This document shows positions 15,260-23,446 of a DNA stretch of 36,828 nt, piece by piece. The DNA comes from Lachnospiraceae bacterium (GTDB taxonomy: Bacteria; Bacillota; Clostridia; Lachnospirales; Lachnospiraceae). The notes under the pieces are model-generated. The model saw only the letters and a list, made by a program, of their open reading frames with translations. It made no database searches and was not told the DNA's origin. Made by a program: the position numbers and the translations under genes. The stretch spans positions 1 through 36,828 of the forward strand of contig JAQYDI010000119.1 of NCBI GenBank assembly GCA_028724245.1. Reading direction: 5' to 3'. Numbering within the stretch: position 1 is the stretch's first letter; the number at the start of each line of letters is the position of its first letter.

Positions 15260-16486
15260 ATGAGTGAAGAAATGAAAAAGAAACCGGTTCAGGAAGATGC
15301 ATGTGCAGATACTTCCGAAATGAATGAAAAGAAAGAAACGGTGCTGGATAAGGAGATGAGTCTGAAAGAGGTCCGTGCAAAGCTGGATGAGGTAGACAGA
15401 CAGATTGTTGAACTGTATCAGCAGAGAATGGATCTGTCGATTCAGGTGGCAGAAAGCAAAATGCGTTCCAACAGGCCTATCCGCGATGTGCGCCGTGAAA
15501 ATCAGAAGCTGGAAATGGTAAAATCTCTGGTGGAAAAGGGCAGTGATAAGAAAAATGTGGAAGAACTGTTCCGCATGCTCATGTCCGCCAGCAGAAAATA
15601 TCAGTATCATCTCATGAGCAAGTACAGCAATGGCGGATGCCGTATTCCCTTTCAGGAAGTGGAGAAGCTGCCTGTAGAGAACTGCCGTGTGGTTTATACC
15701 GGTGTGGAAGGCGCATTTGCCCATGAAGCAACGCTGAAATATTTCGGTAAGGATGTAATCAGCTTCCATGTTCCCACGTTTGAAGAAAGTATGAATGCGC
15801 TTTCCGGAGGACGCGCTGATTTTGCTGTCATTCCTATTGAGAATACCTCAGCAGGCGTGGTGGCCGATGTGTACGATCTTCTGGTAAAATGTGACAATTA
15901 TATTGTGGATGAAATGGATCTTCCCGTTGTTCAGTCTCTTCTGGTGGTTCCGGGCACGAAGCTGGAGGAAATAGACACCATCTATTCCCACCCCCAGGGA
16001 ATTTCCCAATGCAACAAGTTCCTTAACGAGCATAAGGAAATTCATGCTATCGAGAAAAGCAATACTGCTCTGGCGGCAAGAATGGTGGCAGAGGAAGGCA
16101 TCCGCAGCCATGCGGCCATTGCCAGCGAGGTTGCCGGTGAACTGTACGGACTGGAAACGCTGATTTCGCCGCTGAACCATAATCTGGCCAATATGACGAA
16201 ATTTGCGATTATTTCCAATAAGAAGATTTTCAGAAAAGATGCACAGCATATCAGCATCTGCTTTGAAAGCGAGCATGATCCGGGCTCTCTGTACCGCCTC
16301 ATGTCCCATATCATCTACAACAATCTGAATATGATCAAGCTGGAATCAAGACCGGTGCCCGGTCAGACCTGGGAGTATCGTTTCTTCATGAACTTTGACG
16401 GAAACTTCAACCAGTCAGGTGTTAAGAATGCTTTGACAGGAATCTCCGAGGAAGCGGTAAGCTTTAAGATTCTGGGAAGTTTTTAA
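15260..16486 (+). CDS. pheA: Bifunctional chorismate mutase / prephenate dehydratase
   Basis: This 408-residue enzyme makes phenylpyruvate from chorismate in two steps. After about 30 charged residues comes an AroQ-type chorismate mutase (residues 33-110; KLDEVDRQIVELYQQRMDL and the PIRDVRRENQKLE helix). A prephenate dehydratase domain follows (about 120-310; FAVIPIENTSAG). A C-terminal ACT domain carries the phenylalanine-binding LESRPVPGQTWEYRFF motif, so feedback inhibition is expected. The usual catalytic Thr-Arg-Phe of the dehydratase reads Thr-Lys-Phe here (NMTKFAIIS). I chose the ATG at 15260; upstream TTG and GTG are possible, and the ribosome site is weak, suggesting coupling to folC 58 bases upstream. 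Confidence 0.94.
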   Translation: MSEEMKKKPVQEDACADTSEMNEKKETVLDKEMSLKEVRAKLDEVDRQIVELYQQRMDLSIQVAESKMRSNRPIRDVRRENQKLEMVKSLVEKGSDKKNVEELFRMLMSASRKYQYHLMSKYSNGGCRIPFQEVEKLPVENCRVVYTGVEGAFAHEATLKYFGKDVISFHVPTFEESMNALSGGRADFAVIPIENTSAGVVADVYDLLVKCDNYIVDEMDLPVVQSLLVVPGTKLEEIDTIYSHPQGISQCNKFLNEHKEIHAIEKSNTALAARMVAEEGIRSHAAIASEVAGELYGLETLISPLNHNLANMTKFAIISNKKIFRKDAQHISICFESEHDPGSLYRLMSHIIYNNLNMIKLESRPVPGQTWEYRFFMNFDGNFNQSGVKNALTGISEEAVSFKILGSF

Positions 16487-16516
16487 CCGCCTGGACAAAG
16501 GAAAAGGAGGAATACA

Positions 16517-18049
16517 ATGGCAGTATATTTATTTGCAGCGATTGATGTGGGCTCCTATGATCTGGGTATGACCATCTACCAGATATCGGAAAAAGGCGGC
16601 ATCAAGGCCATTGAACATCTGAGGCAGAGTGTTGCTGCAGGACATGATACGTACCGTGAAGGCCGTATCAGTTATTCACATATCAATGAAATGTGCGGGA
16701 TTTTAAAAGATTTTGCCGAGGTGATGAAGAGTTATCATATCAGCAGTTACAGGGCATATGGCACAAGCGCTCTCAGAGAGGCGGAAAACCGGGAAATCGT
16801 GCTGGATCAGATCAAGATCAGAACCGGTATCGAGGTTACTGTTCTGGGCAATGCGGAGCAGCGTTTTCTCTGCTACAAGGCTATTGCCATGAAGGAAACA
16901 GAGTTTGAAGCGATCATCCAGAAGGGGACCGCTATTGCGGATGTGGGATCCGGAAGTACGCAGCTGTCACTTTTTGATAAGGATGCGCTGGTTACGACCC
17001 AGTATCTGAAAATCGGTTCGGTACGTTCTCAGGATATGCTGGATTTTGCGGGAAGCGATCTGCAGGATCGTAAAAATCTGACAGAGGAACTGATCGACGC
17101 CGATATGGAGACCTTCAAACGTCTGTATCTGAAAGACCGGAAAATCCAGAATCTGATCGTAACGGGCATGTGCGCACCGTTTCTGGGAAAACGGCCTGAC
17201 GGTTCCCAGAAGGACCGGCTGACAGCGGGTGAATTCAATGAAATTTACGAAAAAGTGATTACCATGACGCCGTATGAACTGAGCCGTACCATTGATATTT
17301 CCATTGAACATGCCTGTCTGATGCTGCCCAGCGTTATGATCTACAAGAAAATTCTGGATATCACCGGAGCGGAGCTGATGTGGATTCCCGGCGTGTCTCT
17401 GTCAGACGGAATCGTAGCGGAATTTGCCCTGAATAAAAAACTGATCCATTTTAACCATGATTTTACGGAGGACATTCTGTACTCTGCAAGAAATATTGCA
17501 AAACGTTACAAGTCCAATCAGAAACACGCCCAGAGTCTGGAAAAGCTGGCTCTGGTTATCTTTGACAGTACGAAGAAATATCATGGTCTCGGAAAGAGGG
17601 AACGTCTGCTGCTGCGGATCGCTTCGATCCTTCATGACTGCGGCAAGTTTGTCAGCATGACGGATCCGGCGGACTGCGCGTATTATATTATTATGTCAAC
17701 GGAAATCATCGGTCTGTCTCAGGCAGAGCAGCGGCTGATCGCCAACATTGTAAAATATTATCCGCAGGATTTTGATTATGAGGTACTGAAGGAAGAAGGT
17801 GTCGAAAGGCGCAACGTCATCGCGAAACTGGTGGCAATTCTGAAGGTTGCCGGAGTGCTGGACCGCAGCCACAGGCAGAAAATTGATTCCATTCGCTGTA
17901 CGATCAAGGATGACCAGCTGATTCTGACTACAGATGCAGTAAAAGATATCACGCTGGAACAGAATCTGCTGTCTTCCAAAGCTGACTTTTTTGAAGAAGT
18001 GTACGGCATCCGTCCTGTCCTCAGACGGAAACGTGCATCCCGGAGCTGA
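16517..18049 (+). CDS. ppx: Ppx/GppA exopolyphosphatase with C-terminal HD domain
   Basis: This 510-residue cytoplasmic enzyme belongs to the Ppx/GppA phosphatases, which remove phosphate from polyphosphate or from pppGpp. The actin-like ATPase fold shows AAIDVGSYDLGM near residue 7 and IADVGSGSTQLSLF near residue 141. GTSALREAENR is the typical loop. The C-terminal third is an HD phosphohydrolase-like domain (SILHDCGKF, near residue 373). Placement directly before ppk argues for polyphosphate as substrate, though pppGpp cannot be excluded. AAGGAGG precedes the ATG, and the gene starts 30 bases after pheA. Confidence 0.92.
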   Translation: MAVYLFAAIDVGSYDLGMTIYQISEKGGIKAIEHLRQSVAAGHDTYREGRISYSHINEMCGILKDFAEVMKSYHISSYRAYGTSALREAENREIVLDQIKIRTGIEVTVLGNAEQRFLCYKAIAMKETEFEAIIQKGTAIADVGSGSTQLSLFDKDALVTTQYLKIGSVRSQDMLDFAGSDLQDRKNLTEELIDADMETFKRLYLKDRKIQNLIVTGMCAPFLGKRPDGSQKDRLTAGEFNEIYEKVITMTPYELSRTIDISIEHACLMLPSVMIYKKILDITGAELMWIPGVSLSDGIVAEFALNKKLIHFNHDFTEDILYSARNIAKRYKSNQKHAQSLEKLALVIFDSTKKYHGLGKRERLLLRIASILHDCGKFVSMTDPADCAYYIIMSTEIIGLSQAEQRLIANIVKYYPQDFDYEVLKEEGVERRNVIAKLVAILKVAGVLDRSHRQKIDSIRCTIKDDQLILTTDAVKDITLEQNLLSSKADFFEEVYGIRPVLRRKRASRS

Positions 18050-18117
18050 AGATGAATATGTCTGCTGCGCAGACCGGATTCGGCGCCGGAGCTTACATGT
18101 GTCGATTTAAAATGGAG

Positions 18118-18166
18118 GTAACTGTTCAGAGCCAACTTTGAAAACTGCCTGGCTCTGAACAGTTAC
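18118..18166 (+). repeat. Palindromic element 3, between ppx and ppk, with flanking duplication
   Basis: A 49-base element: GTAACTGTTCAGAGCCA (17 bases), a 15-base loop, and the exact complement TGGCTCTGAACAGTTAC. It is flanked by an exact 8-bp direct repeat AATGGAGG at 18111-18118 and 18168-18175. The left repeat overlaps the first base of the element. The right copy contains the ppk ribosome site. This is the shortest copy of the family and looks like two ends joined. Confidence 0.88.
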
Positions 18167-18182
18167 TAATGGAGGAAAATTC

Positions 18183-20429
18183 ATGGTTGAAACAAAAAAT
18201 GAAAATAAAAAAGATTTTACAAAATATGAATATTACAGAAACCGCGAGCTGAGCTGGCTGGCATTTAATGAACGGGTGCTCAGCGAAGCGAAGGACAAGA
18301 CGATTCCGCTGCTGGAACGCTGCAAGTTTCTGGGAATCACCGCATCCAATCTGGATGAATTCATCATGGTCCGTGTGGCTTCCCTGAAGGATCAGATCAG
18401 CGCCGGATATGAAAAGCGGGATATTGCCGGCATGAATGCCGCAGAACAGCTGGAGGAGCTGATGCCCGCCATTCATGAATTTACGGAGCAGCAGTATCAG
18501 GTCTATAACCGTTCTCTTCTGCCCGCTCTGAAAAAGGCCGGTATTGAAGTCATTACGGCTCATGAAGATCTGACGCCGGAACAGGGCAGTATTGTGGACA
18601 AATATTTTATGGAATCTGTTTATCCTGTACTGACCCCCATGGCGGTGGATTCGTCCCGTCCCTTCCCTCTGGTACGCAATAAATCTCTGAATATTGCGGT
18701 CCTTCTTCAGTACAAGAAAGAGAAAAAAGAGGAAAAAAAGGTGGAAAAGGGCGAGAAATCCGGAAAAAACAGTGGAAGAGGAAGCCTTTTAAACCATGCC
18801 AAGGAAGTGGAATTCGTTACGGTACAGGTACCTTCCGTGCTGCCGCGGATTTTCCGTTTTCCCGGAGAAGGCTGCAGACTGATTCTGCTGGAGGAAATTA
18901 TCGAGCGCAATATCGGCAAGCTGTTCCTGAATTATGATATCATGTGTGCATATCCTTACCGTGTCATGAGAAATTCCGATCTGGCTATTGATGAGGAAGA
19001 ATCGGTGGATCTGCTGCGTACCATTGAAAAGCAGCTGAAAAAGCGTGCCTGGGGTGAAGTCATCCGTCTGGAGGTACAGGCGGATATGGATAAACGCCTG
19101 TTAAAGTATCTGAAAAAGGAATTCAACATCCATGAAGAGGATATTTTCAAAATCAACGGACCGCTTGATATCACCATGATGTCCAAAATCTCCGGTGCTG
19201 TGGGGGATGAATTTGCACATCTGAAGGACCCGAAGCATGTTCCTGCACCGATTCCCCGGTTCCAGAATGACGATGATATTTTCACCAATATCCGTAAAGG
19301 TGATATTCTGATGCACCATCCTTATCAGACATTTGACAATGTGGTGGATTTTGTCCGTCAGGCGGCTGTGGATCCTACTGTGCTTGCCATCAAGCAGACT
19401 CTGTACCGCGTCAGCGGCAATTCGCCCATTATTGCGGCACTGGCAAAAGCAGCGGAAAACGGCAAACAGGTGACGGTTCTGGTGGAACTGAAGGCACGTT
19501 TTGACGAGGAGAACAATATCCACTGGGCGAAAAAGCTGGAGAGGGCCGGCTGTCATGTCATCTATGGTCTGCTGGGACTGAAAACACATTGTAAAATCAC
19601 ACTGGTAGTCCGCATGGAGGAAGACGGCATCCGCCGTTATGTTCATCTGGGGACCGGTAATTACAACGATTCTACGGCTAAATTATATACGGACACAGGT
19701 CTGATGACCTGCAATGAAAAGATTGGTGAAGATGCTACGGCGGTATTCAACATGCTGTCCGGTTATTCGGAACCTCTGTACTGGAATGCGCTTGCCGTTG
19801 CTCCGCTGTGGCTGAAGGATAAATTCCTGTATCTCATCGGCAGAGAACGTGATCTGGCGCTGGAAGGAAAACCTGCGCGCATTGTGGCCAAAATGAACTC
19901 TCTGAGTGACCCGGTTATTATCAGCGCTCTGTATGAGGCTTCTTCCGCCGGTGTGAAGATCGACCTGATCGTACGGGGAATCTGCTGTCTGAAAACAGGC
20001 ATTCCCGGTGTCAGCGAAAATATTCGGGTTCGCTCCATCGTAGGCACGTTTCTGGAACACAGCCGCATTTATTATTTCCTGAATAATGGATCCGAGGAGG
20101 TTTATATGGCCAGTGCCGACTGGATGCCCAGAAATCTGGACCGCCGTGTTGAAATCATGTTCCCTGTGGAAGATCCGGATCTGAAGGAAGAGGTAAAGGA
20201 GATTCTGCGGATTACTCTGAAGGATAATCTGAAAGCACGTTTCCTGCAGCCGGATGGTTCCTATGAAAAGATGGACCGCAGAGGCAAAACACCCTTCTGC
20301 GCGCAGGATTATTTCGTAAAGGAAGCTGCCGAACGGGTACTGCATCCGGAGAAAACAGCAGATACGAGACGTTTTATCCCCATGACTGCATTTGAAGAGA
20401 ATCAGGAAGGTGACAGCGATGCTGATTGA
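18183..20429 (+). CDS. ppk1: Polyphosphate kinase 1
   Basis: PPK1 reversibly polymerizes the terminal phosphate of ATP into polyphosphate at the membrane or cytoplasm. The 748-residue protein starts with the family N-domain (YYNRELSWLAFNERVL-like; here YYRNRELSWLAFNERVL) and includes the head domain with NLDEFIMVRVASLKDQ. Two phospholipase-D-like C-domains follow. The autophosphorylated His is in YVHLGTGNYN (near residue 484) and the second catalytic His in FLEHSRIYYF. An unusual lysine/glutamate-rich insert (about residues 178-200) is a low-complexity loop. GGAGG is seven bases before the ATG, within the right copy of an 8-bp repeat. It overlaps the next gene by 11 bases. Confidence 0.96.
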   Translation: MVETKNENKKDFTKYEYYRNRELSWLAFNERVLSEAKDKTIPLLERCKFLGITASNLDEFIMVRVASLKDQISAGYEKRDIAGMNAAEQLEELMPAIHEFTEQQYQVYNRSLLPALKKAGIEVITAHEDLTPEQGSIVDKYFMESVYPVLTPMAVDSSRPFPLVRNKSLNIAVLLQYKKEKKEEKKVEKGEKSGKNSGRGSLLNHAKEVEFVTVQVPSVLPRIFRFPGEGCRLILLEEIIERNIGKLFLNYDIMCAYPYRVMRNSDLAIDEEESVDLLRTIEKQLKKRAWGEVIRLEVQADMDKRLLKYLKKEFNIHEEDIFKINGPLDITMMSKISGAVGDEFAHLKDPKHVPAPIPRFQNDDDIFTNIRKGDILMHHPYQTFDNVVDFVRQAAVDPTVLAIKQTLYRVSGNSPIIAALAKAAENGKQVTVLVELKARFDEENNIHWAKKLERAGCHVIYGLLGLKTHCKITLVVRMEEDGIRRYVHLGTGNYNDSTAKLYTDTGLMTCNEKIGEDATAVFNMLSGYSEPLYWNALAVAPLWLKDKFLYLIGRERDLALEGKPARIVAKMNSLSDPVIISALYEASSAGVKIDLIVRGICCLKTGIPGVSENIRVRSIVGTFLEHSRIYYFLNNGSEEVYMASADWMPRNLDRRVEIMFPVEDPDLKEEVKEILRITLKDNLKARFLQPDGSYEKMDRRGKTPFCAQDYFVKEAAERVLHPEKTADTRRFIPMTAFEENQEGDSDAD

Positions 20430-21396
20430 TATGCACTGTGATACCATCCATGAGCTGTATATGCACCCGGAGCAGTCGCTGCTTGAGAATCAGCTGGCCA
20501 TAGATGTGGATAAGCTTCGCAGGGGAAATTATCTGCTGCAGAATTTTGCACTGTTTGTATATAACAGGGAAGGAACCGATCCCTATGAAACATGCCTTGG
20601 GCTGTACGACTGCTTCAGGAAGCAGATGGAGCTTGCCGGGGGAGAAATCCGGCAGGTGACAACAGTGGAAGAGATGGAACAGAATCGTCAGGAAGGGTAT
20701 CTTTCTGCACTTCTGACCATAGAGGAAGGCGCTGTCTGCCGCGGACAGACCGATCTGCTGCAGGAATTTTACGATAAAGGCGTGCGCATGATGACACTGA
20801 CCTGGAATTTTGAAAATGAGATCGGTTTTCCAAACTGTATTATTGATCACAATGGGAAAAGAAAGCCTTTTGCCAATGAAGAGCAGGGGCTGAAGCCTGC
20901 CGGTTTTGAGATTCTTGAGGCTATGGAAAGTATGGGAATGATCGTGGATGTTTCACATCTTTCCGATGCCGGATTTATGGATGTGGCATCGAAGCTGAAA
21001 GTTCCGTTTGTGGCCAGTCATTCCAACAGCCGGGAAATCTGCCCCCATCCCCGGAATCTGACGGATCAGATGCTGCGGATACTGGGAGAAAAAGGCGGTG
21101 CTGCAGGCCTTAACCTGTACGGCGCTTTTGTCAATCCCATGCTTACCTCCGGTGAGACGGACTGCCATATTGCCGATCTGATGAAACATGCGCATCATAT
21201 GGCGGATGTGGGCGGCATGGATTGTGTTGCACTGGGAACGGATTTTGACGGTTTTGAAGGGAAAGGAGAGCTCTGCAGTGCGGCGGATATGAAAAATCTG
21301 CCTGAATATCTGCATCAGAGCGGCTTTACCTGGGATGAAGTGGACAAAATTACATATAAAAATGTAACTCGTGTATATAGGGAAGTATTGAAATAA
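20419..21396 (+). CDS. Membrane dipeptidase (M19 family)
   Basis: This 325-residue zinc peptidase of family M19 probably cleaves dipeptides, including D-amino-acid-containing ones. No signal peptide is seen, so it is probably cytoplasmic, unlike the animal renal enzyme. Metal ligands are visible: DMHCDT (HxD) at residues 4-9, Glu in LTIEEGAV, His in VSHLSD and His in ASHSNSR. The C-terminal LGTDFDGFEG is also typical. The chosen ATG at 20419 has AGGAAGG upstream and gives the standard MLIDMHCDT start. An in-frame ATG at 20392 lies deeper inside ppk. Overlap with ppk suggests translational coupling. Confidence 0.92.
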   Translation: MLIDMHCDTIHELYMHPEQSLLENQLAIDVDKLRRGNYLLQNFALFVYNREGTDPYETCLGLYDCFRKQMELAGGEIRQVTTVEEMEQNRQEGYLSALLTIEEGAVCRGQTDLLQEFYDKGVRMMTLTWNFENEIGFPNCIIDHNGKRKPFANEEQGLKPAGFEILEAMESMGMIVDVSHLSDAGFMDVASKLKVPFVASHSNSREICPHPRNLTDQMLRILGEKGGAAGLNLYGAFVNPMLTSGETDCHIADLMKHAHHMADVGGMDCVALGTDFDGFEGKGELCSAADMKNLPEYLHQSGFTWDEVDKITYKNVTRVYREVLK

Positions 21397-21400
21397 TAAA

Positions 21401-22126
21401 ATGTATTATACGTTTAAAAGCAGAGTTCGATACAGCGAATGCGGCCGGGACGGCCGGCTGTCGCTGGCAGATATGATAAATTATTTTCAGGACTGTTCCG
21501 TATTCCAGTCTGAATACGTGGGACAGGGAGTGGAAAAACTGGAGGAAGAAGGAAAAATATGGGTTCTTTCTTCCTGGAAGCTGGAAATCGATCAGGTTCC
21601 CGTATTGGGAGACGAAATTGAGATTGGCACATTTGCCGTGGGTTTCCGCGGTTTTTACGGCTTCCGCAACTTTTTCATGAAAGATGCCGATGGAAATTAT
21701 CTGGTAAAAGTATATTCCATCTGGACATTCCTTGATATGAAAACAGGCCATCCAACAAAGGTGGGACAGGAGGATGTGGAAGCCTATGGTGTGGAACCGG
21801 AGCTTTCCATGAAAGATAAAAGCCGGAAGATCCCGGCTCCCGAACCGGATGTGCGTGTGGAGAAAAAAGATCCCGTGGAAGTATGCAGCTACCATCTGGA
21901 TACCAATCAGCACATGAATAACGGAAGATATGTGGAAATCGCCTCTGCTTATCTGCCGGAGAATTTCCGGACAGGAAGCATGCATGTTTCCTATAAAAAA
22001 GCTGCATTGATGGGAGATATGCTGTATCCGGTGGTATACTGCATGAAAGACAGATATCAGATTGCTCTGAGAAGCCGGGAAGGCGAAGATTACTGTGTCT
22101 GTGAATTCTGCAGCAGTTGGCTTTGA
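21401..22126 (+). CDS. Acyl-ACP thioesterase
   Basis: This 241-residue protein is an acyl-acyl carrier protein thioesterase (FatA/FatB-like, PF01643), with two hot-dog domains. It releases fatty acids from ACP in the cytoplasm. The start YTFKSRVRYSECGRDG is typical. The catalytic region in the second domain is DTNQHMNNGRYV (Asn-x-His-x-Asn pattern). Length fits the bacterial forms (about 240-250). It starts four bases after the dipeptidase stop codon, with no strong ribosome site, so it is probably coupled. Its stop codon lies inside a repeat-like TTGGCTTTGAACAG. Confidence 0.9.
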   Translation: MYYTFKSRVRYSECGRDGRLSLADMINYFQDCSVFQSEYVGQGVEKLEEEGKIWVLSSWKLEIDQVPVLGDEIEIGTFAVGFRGFYGFRNFFMKDADGNYLVKVYSIWTFLDMKTGHPTKVGQEDVEAYGVEPELSMKDKSRKIPAPEPDVRVEKKDPVEVCSYHLDTNQHMNNGRYVEIASAYLPENFRTGSMHVSYKKAALMGDMLYPVVYCMKDRYQIALRSREGEDYCVCEFCSSWL

Positions 22127-22130
22127 ACAG
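22117..22130 (+). repeat. Isolated repeat end overlapping the thioesterase stop codon
   Basis: TTGGCTTTGAACAG matches the inner and middle part of the family end TTGGCTCTGAACAG with one mismatch. The gene's stop codon TGA (22124-22126) lies inside it, so a past insertion may have set the C-terminus of the protein. Confidence 0.4.
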
Positions 22131-22181
22131 CAGCCGGAATAATGCTGTTGTTGAATATAAGATTAGAAAGGTTATGGATTT

Positions 22182-23021
22182 ATGATAGAATTAGGAAAGA
22201 CGCAGGAGCTGGTTATTCACCGGATCAATGAGCACGGAGGCTTTTTGGGGGAGGCTGATGACAGCAAAAATGTGGTGCTGCTTCCCGGCAGACAGCTGCC
22301 TCAGGGCGCCGGCGAGGGCGATAGGATTCAGGTGTTTGTATACCGTGATTCAAAAGACCGTCTTATTGCTACGGTGCATAAACCGGCCATGGAACTGGGG
22401 CAGATTGCCCGTTTGAAGGTGGTTTCCGTCAGTAAGATCGGTGCATTTCTGGACTGGGGTCTGGAAAAGGATCTGTTCCTTCCTTTTAAGGAACAGACCG
22501 GTAAAATCCGGAAAAACGATTACTGCGTTGTAAAGCTTTACATTGATAAAAGCGACCGCCTGTGTGCGTCCATGAAAGTTTATGACCTGATGGAGGCGCC
22601 CAGTCCCTATAAAACAGGCGATCAGGTGAAGGGTGTTATCTACCAGCTCAGTGAAACGCTGGGTGCGCTGGTTGCTGTTGATATGCGCTACCACGGGCTG
22701 ATCCCGCTGAAGGAGTTGTTTGGGGAGCACAGAGTAGGTGATTTAGTGGAAGCCCGCGTTACCAGAGTACGTGAGGATGGAAGATTGAATCTTTCCATTC
22801 GTGAAAAAGCTTACCGCCAGATGGATCTGGACGCAGAGGCAGTGTATGAGAGAATCGGAGAAAGGGGAGGACATCTGCCGTTTACAGATAAAGCGGCCCC
22901 TATGGTAATCGAAAAAGAATTCGGGCTGAGCAAGAATGCATTTAAGAGAGCGGTGGGACGCCTTCTGAAAGAGAAGAAAATTCAGATAACCGAAAGCGGC
23001 ATTGATCTTTTAAAGCAATAG
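22182..23021 (+). CDS. CvfB-like S1 RNA-binding protein
   Basis: This 279-residue cytoplasmic protein resembles CvfB/YitL, an RNA-binding factor that affects virulence and gene expression in some Firmicutes. S1-like beta domains occupy about residues 5-65, 68-130 and 145-210. The second contains the GAFLDWGLEKDLFLPFKEQ signature. A winged helix follows (about 215-279; FGLSKNAFKRAVGRLLKEKKI). This order is diagnostic of the family. AGAAAGG lies upstream of the ATG. It is the last gene of the long operon and is followed by a terminator at 23120. Confidence 0.9.
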   Translation: MIELGKTQELVIHRINEHGGFLGEADDSKNVVLLPGRQLPQGAGEGDRIQVFVYRDSKDRLIATVHKPAMELGQIARLKVVSVSKIGAFLDWGLEKDLFLPFKEQTGKIRKNDYCVVKLYIDKSDRLCASMKVYDLMEAPSPYKTGDQVKGVIYQLSETLGALVAVDMRYHGLIPLKELFGEHRVGDLVEARVTRVREDGRLNLSIREKAYRQMDLDAEAVYERIGERGGHLPFTDKAAPMVIEKEFGLSKNAFKRAVGRLLKEKKIQITESGIDLLKQ

Positions 23022-23119
23022 ATTTTGCAGCTTTTACAATTTGATATTGTTAAAATTACGTGCTTTATTAGTGGTATCAATATCCACAAAAAAAGTTTGC
23101 AATTCTGGCAAAAAGTTAT

Positions 23120-23164
23120 AAATCGGGCGGTTTTTTGGTGTAATTCCGGCCCGATTTTTAATTT
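23120..23164 (+). terminator. Rho-independent terminator of the folC-cvfB operon
   Basis: AAATCGGGC (23120-23128) pairs with GCCCGATTT (23149-23157), extended by GG/CC across a bulge. A T-rich tail follows (TTTTTAATTTTT). It ends the series that begins with folC. Confidence 0.8.
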
Positions 23165-23446
23165 TTACCAGAAAACCCTTTTCATTTTCGACATATCTGA
23201 GAAAAAAAAAACCTGAATGAGAAAAGATTGGCAGAAAGAACAATGATTTCAAAGGCGATTTGGCAAGTTTGGGTGAGTTTTAACATGAAAATAAAGACCA
23301 GTCATAAAATCCACTAAGATGGGAAAGTTTTTTTGGTTAATTACCACATGGTAAAAAAACGCAATTTCATGTAGGATAAAGCTATCACAAAGGTTAACAG
23401 GCTGTAAGCGGCAGCCGGAATAATTTATTAGCAGAGGAGTATTAAA
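23165..23446 (+). promoter_or_regulatory. AT-rich regulatory region upstream of the MsmK/UgpC ATPase gene
   Basis: About 280 bases without a gene. The clearest signal is the near-palindrome TTACCACATGGTAA at 23341-23354 (6-base arms), set within GTTTTTTT (23326-23333) and AAAAAAAC (23353-23360). A possible promoter, TGGTAA (23349-23354), 17 bases, TAGGAT (23372-23377), overlaps it, so a bound protein could block transcription. The promoter is weak by sequence, although the gene's codon use suggests high expression. Confidence 0.35.

Noticed and set aside
22130..23424. Fourteen-base repeat GCAGCCGGAATAAT at 22130 and 23411
   Set aside because: A few 14-base matches are expected by chance in 37 kb, and nothing else is shared around these two.
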